64,000 nt of DNA from contig DFQQ01000044.1 of the NCBI GenBank assembly GCA_002377855.1, positions 190,919 through 254,918 of the forward strand, in the 5' to 3' direction. Numbering within the stretch: position 1 is the stretch's first letter; each line of letters starts with the position of its first letter. Both the position numbers and the translations under genes were made by a program. Below are positions 61,131 to 64,000 of this stretch, piece by piece. Under the pieces are notes generated by a model, which was not told the DNA's origin, made no database searches, and was given only the letters and a program-made list of their open reading frames with translations. This DNA comes from Acidovorax delafieldii (GTDB lineage: Bacteria; Pseudomonadota; Gammaproteobacteria; Burkholderiales; Burkholderiaceae_C).

Positions 61131-61376
61131 ATGACCTCGTTATCGACCTGCCCGCTCTGCGGCAAGAGCAACCGCTGCGCGATGGAAGAAGGGCTGCCCA
61201 TTCAAGATTGTTGGTGCAGGGTTGTGTCCGTTGCGCAGCCTGCCCTGGACGCAGTGCCACCGCATCTGCGCGGAAAGGTGTGCCTGTGCGCCGCGTGCGC
61301 AACCCGCGCAGAACCCGGCAACAGCGTTGGAGAGGCAAACCCGAGTTGTCCGGGCGGCGAGGATGCGCCGATATGA
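61131..61376 (+). CDS. cysteine-rich CWC-family protein
   Basis: 81 residues with eight cysteines: CPLCGKSNRC (C7, C10, C16), CWC (C27, C29) and CLCAAC (C51, C53, C56). This is the proteobacterial Cys-rich CWC family, presumably binding zinc; no role is known. The last 20 residues are polar and add one more Cys. Ribosome-binding sequence is weak. Confidence 0.85.
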   Translation: MTSLSTCPLCGKSNRCAMEEGLPIQDCWCRVVSVAQPALDAVPPHLRGKVCLCAACATRAEPGNSVGEANPSCPGGEDAPI

Positions 61377-61411
61377 TGGCCGCTCCCGTTTTTGACTGAA
61401 AGGAAGCATCC

Positions 61412-61600
61412 ATGCCCACGTACCACATTGAAATGATGGAAGGCCGCACGGTCGAACAGAAGAAGAAGCTGGTGGAAGAAATCACCCGCGTCTCGGTCGA
61501 GATACTGGGCGGCTCGCCGGAGTCGGTCGATATCCTCATCACGGATGTGAAACGGGAAAACTGGGCCACCGGCGGTAAGCTCTGGACTGAACGCTCCTGA
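61412..61600 (+). CDS. 4-oxalocrotonate tautomerase-family protein
   Basis: 62 residues, the usual size of a 4-OT subunit. Pro2 follows Met1 and becomes the catalytic N-terminal proline. MPTYHIEMMEGRTVEQKKKLV and SVDILITDVKRENWATGG match the family. Such proteins tautomerise or dehalogenate small unsaturated acids; no catabolic operon is near, so substrate is unknown. AAGGAAG lies before the ATG. It is 9 bp upstream of the MFS gene. Confidence 0.92.
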   Translation: MPTYHIEMMEGRTVEQKKKLVEEITRVSVEILGGSPESVDILITDVKRENWATGGKLWTERS

Positions 61601-61609
61601 CCGCCCTGT

Positions 61610-63088
61610 ATGACTGAGGCCCCCCAGCAGCCCGGCTCACCAGCATTTTTGCGGGCGCGTTACGGCGAGCGCTATCGCTGGTTGCTGCTGCTGTCGGTAA
61701 TGGTGGGCACCATGGCCTCCATAATGTCCTCCACCATCGTTAACGTGGCCATTCCCGACATGAGCCACTATTTTGCGCTGGGGCAGGAGCGCGCCCAGTG
61801 GGTGACTTCAGGCTTTATGGTGGCTACCACCGTTTCCATGTTGACCACCCCCTGGTTGTTGGCACGTTACGGCTACCGCTGCACCTACGTGGGCGCCATG
61901 GTCGTGCTGCTGCTTGGCGGCATAGGCGGCGGGCTCGCCCAGAATTTTGGGCTGGTGTTGCTGGCCCGGGTGGCCGAGGGCCTGGCTGCAGGCGTGGTGC
62001 AACCCATCCCGGCGGTCATCATTCTTTACGCGTTCCAGCCCCATGAGCAAGGGCGCGCTGGTGGCATCTTTGGCATGGGCGTTGTGCTGGCGCCCGCCAT
62101 CGGCCCCAGCGTGGGCGGCCTGCTGGTGGACTGGATGGGCTGGCGGTCTATCTTTTTCATGGTGGTGCCCCTGTGCATGGCATCCATCTGGCTCGCTTTC
62201 CGGTTCGTGCCGGTGACCGCGCCCGGGGGAACTCCGGCTGACCGTTCGGGCGAGGCGCTGGATTGGCGCGGTCTCTTGCTTGGCACGGCGGGCACCCTGT
62301 GCTTGCTCAACGGCCTGGTGTCACTGCACGGCGGTACAGCAGCGGAAGCAACTGTGCTGCTGGCAGCTGCGTTCGCAGCTTTCGGGGCCTTCGTCGCATG
62401 GCAACAGCGCATGGCCAAGCTTGGGCGTAAACCCCTCATGGATCTGCGTTTGTTTCGGTACCGCCAGTTTGCGATGGGTAGCGTCGTCGCCTTCATTTAC
62501 GGCACAGCGCTGTTCGGCTCAACATACTTGCTGCCAGTCTTCATGCAGCTGGGCCTTGAACTGACGCCTTCGCATGTGGGGGCGCTGATGCTTCCGGCCG
62601 GAGCGGTCTTGGCCGTCACTATCGCGTGGGTTGGAAGGCTCGCAGACCGTCATCCAACGCACGTCCTCGTCAGTGTGGGGTTGGCGCTTTTGGCGGCTTC
62701 GTTCGCACTGATGTTGTTGATAGGCCTGCAGTCGGCCCTGTGGATGCTCATTGCCTTCGCCATTCTTGGGCGCATCGGACTGGGGTTCATTCTTCCGTCG
62801 CTCAACCTTGGAGCCATGCGTCCACTGGACAAGACCTTGATCTCCCAGGGCTCCAGCGCCATCGGCTTCTTGCGGATGCTCGGCGGGGCGGCAGGCGTCA
62901 GTTTGTGCGGCATCGTGCTGGAGTGGCGCCTGTCCGTACATGGCGCGTCACTGGTCCAAGGCCGTAGTGACCCTCAACGCCTTGCAGCATTTGGTGAAAC
63001 TTTCGTGATGCTGGCGGTGCTGTGCCTGATCGCCATGGTCGCGGCCTGGCAACTGCGCGAGAAACCTGCGCCCTCTGTTCTTCATTGA
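61610..63088 (+). CDS. MFS drug efflux transporter (DHA2, EmrB/QacA type)
   Basis: 492 residues with about 14 membrane helices. Family motifs: SIMSSTIVNVAIPDMSHYF (motif D1-like), WVTSGFMVATTVSMLTTPWLLARYGYR (motif A region), and GIFGMGVVLAPAIGPSVGGLLVDWMGWRSIFF (antiporter motif C), each typical of the DHA2 group. Exported compound unknown. No EmrA-type membrane-fusion gene or regulator is adjacent. It starts 9 bp after the tautomerase gene. Confidence 0.92.
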   Translation: MTEAPQQPGSPAFLRARYGERYRWLLLLSVMVGTMASIMSSTIVNVAIPDMSHYFALGQERAQWVTSGFMVATTVSMLTTPWLLARYGYRCTYVGAMVVLLLGGIGGGLAQNFGLVLLARVAEGLAAGVVQPIPAVIILYAFQPHEQGRAGGIFGMGVVLAPAIGPSVGGLLVDWMGWRSIFFMVVPLCMASIWLAFRFVPVTAPGGTPADRSGEALDWRGLLLGTAGTLCLLNGLVSLHGGTAAEATVLLAAAFAAFGAFVAWQQRMAKLGRKPLMDLRLFRYRQFAMGSVVAFIYGTALFGSTYLLPVFMQLGLELTPSHVGALMLPAGAVLAVTIAWVGRLADRHPTHVLVSVGLALLAASFALMLLIGLQSALWMLIAFAILGRIGLGFILPSLNLGAMRPLDKTLISQGSSAIGFLRMLGGAAGVSLCGIVLEWRLSVHGASLVQGRSDPQRLAAFGETFVMLAVLCLIAMVAAWQLREKPAPSVLH

Positions 63089-63107
63089 TTCAAGAAGCCG
63101 ATCAGCC

Positions 63108-63872
63108 ATGTGCCAACTGCTGGGAATGAACACCAACACCCCTACCGATGTGACCTTCAGCTTCAAAGGGTTTGCTCGGCGAGGGGGCCGCACCGCCGAC
63201 CATTCCGACGGCTGGGGCATTGCTTTTTTTGAAGACAGAGGCGTGAGGCATTTCGTCGACCACTTGCCTGCTGCGGATTCGCCGATCGCTGAACTGATTC
63301 AGAACTACCCCATCAAAAGCCGCAACGTCGTTGCCCACATTCGCAAAGCGACACAGGGCGCCGTGAGCCTCCAGAACTGTCACCCCTTCGTGCGCGAACT
63401 GTGGGGCCGGTACTGGGTATTTGCGCACAACGGTGATTTGAAAGCTTTTCGCCCTCGCCTGCACTACCACTTCCAACCCGTGGGCAGCACTGACAGCGAA
63501 CACGTCTTCTGCTGGATCATGCAGGAACTTGCCAAGTCACACGCCACCGTGCCCTCGATTGATGAGCTCACGCTGACGATCAAGGATCTCACCCGCCACA
63601 TTGCGCCCCAAGGTACCTTCAACTGCTTGCTTTCAAACGGCGAAGCATTGTGGGCGCATGCCACTACGCATCTGCATTATGTGGAGCGTCGGCACCCTTT
63701 TACGGAAGCGCAATTGTCCGACGAAGATGTTCGGATCGATTTCGCCAAAGAAACCCAGCCTTCTGACCGCGTGGCCGTGGTGGTGACCGCGCCGCTCACC
63801 ACCAACGAGGACTGGACAGCCTTCCACCCGGGAGAGCTGGCGGTGTTTGTGGACGGGGTTCGAAGAGCCTAG
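63108..63872 (+). CDS. class II glutamine amidotransferase (YafJ-like)
   Basis: 254 residues. N-terminal nucleophile Cys2 in MCQLLGMN. Ntn-type features: RRGGRTADHSDGWGIAFFED, NVVAHIRKATQGAVSLQNCHPF, WVFAHNGDL and GSTDSEHVFCWIM. Likely a glutamine-using enzyme of the YafJ/EgtC group; the ammonia acceptor is not known and no synthase domain is attached. The stop lies 129 bp from the right edge; nothing is recognised beyond it. Confidence 0.93.
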   Translation: MCQLLGMNTNTPTDVTFSFKGFARRGGRTADHSDGWGIAFFEDRGVRHFVDHLPAADSPIAELIQNYPIKSRNVVAHIRKATQGAVSLQNCHPFVRELWGRYWVFAHNGDLKAFRPRLHYHFQPVGSTDSEHVFCWIMQELAKSHATVPSIDELTLTIKDLTRHIAPQGTFNCLLSNGEALWAHATTHLHYVERRHPFTEAQLSDEDVRIDFAKETQPSDRVAVVVTAPLTTNEDWTAFHPGELAVFVDGVRRA

Positions 63873-64000
63873 TCTGAACAGCACCGCGCTCCAAGCGATG
63901 CGGAGTCGTTGCTGGTCAAGGACCAGTCTCGGGTTGTGCCGCTATGCCTGGGAAAAGATAAGCCCCTTGGGAAGGCCTGTCTATGGTGGTTGATTTTCAG
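63873..64000. other. right-edge intergenic sequence
   Basis: 128 bp after the amidotransferase stop. No frame, hairpin with T-run or repeat is recognised before the window ends. Confidence 0.4.

Noticed and set aside
59656..61569. 637-codon minus-strand frame
   Set aside because: Shadow of glcB and the CWC and tautomerase genes.

Overview
The window looks like chromosomal DNA of a Comamonadaceae betaproteobacterium (Acidovorax or a close relative). Support for this: high G+C with long antisense shadow frames, betaproteobacterial gene neighbourhoods (apaG/rpe/gph/trpE; dsbA-SPOR-argS; lptA-lptB-rpoN), and scattered copies of a roughly 50-bp palindromic repeat of the kind seen across this family. 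I found no tRNA, rRNA, CRISPR array, insertion sequence or prophage. Taxonomy is inferred from these traits, not from a marker-gene search.

Layout. 1-3.1 kb: trpE (cut by the left edge) with a possible Trp leader peptide, a chalcone-isomerase-like exported protein, and gph. 3.2-15.2 kb: a minus-strand glycogen/trehalose operon, glgC-glgX-treZ-[malQ-treY fusion]-glgA, mostly coupled by 4-bp ATGA overlaps. It sits between rpe and gph, which normally neighbour each other. 15.8-23.3 kb: a small secreted protein, rpe, apaG, a SpecificRecomb-family membrane protein, a cation/proton antiporter, a YbdK-type carboxylate-amine ligase and thiL. 23.4-26.6 kb: divergent TRAP receptor and PL10-type pectate lyase genes around an A+T-rich region with three dyads, probably a pectin-utilisation locus. 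26.6-34.7 kb: a ferric-reductase-like flavoprotein, a MuiA-like protein, UspA, pgpA, a CinA/PncC amidase, an NTF2-like protein, a SulP transporter and an UPF0149/SEC-C protein.

35-49.5 kb: a kinase-like protein, an SbmA/YddA-type ABC exporter, a THUMP-type rRNA methyltransferase with an overlapping PIN gene, a zinc dehydrogenase/DUF2231 cluster, a thioesterase, rpoN-lptB-lptA, dsbA, a SPOR protein and argS. 49.8-57.5 kb: a PsiF-like protein, a DUF2214-like membrane protein, dctA, and a DctB-like hybrid kinase with a convergent NarL-type regulator. Between kinase and regulator lies a gene joining a degenerate MazG/dCTPase-like domain, a PIN/NYN-like nuclease domain and two similar C-terminal helical modules. 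That gene is bracketed by two directly oriented repeat copies and is the most unusual single gene here. 57.5-64 kb: LysR and malate synthase G, a Cys-rich CWC protein, a 4-OT tautomerase, an MFS exporter and a class II glutamine amidotransferase.

Functional themes: storage glucan turned into trehalose through linked enzymes; C4-dicarboxylate sensing and uptake next to the glyoxylate-cycle enzyme; pectin degradation; and envelope assembly (lpt, dsb, SPOR). The palindromic repeat occurs between genes and also inside several reading frames (gph, thiL, the CinA-like gene, the rRNA methyltransferase, and probably rpoN) without breaking them.
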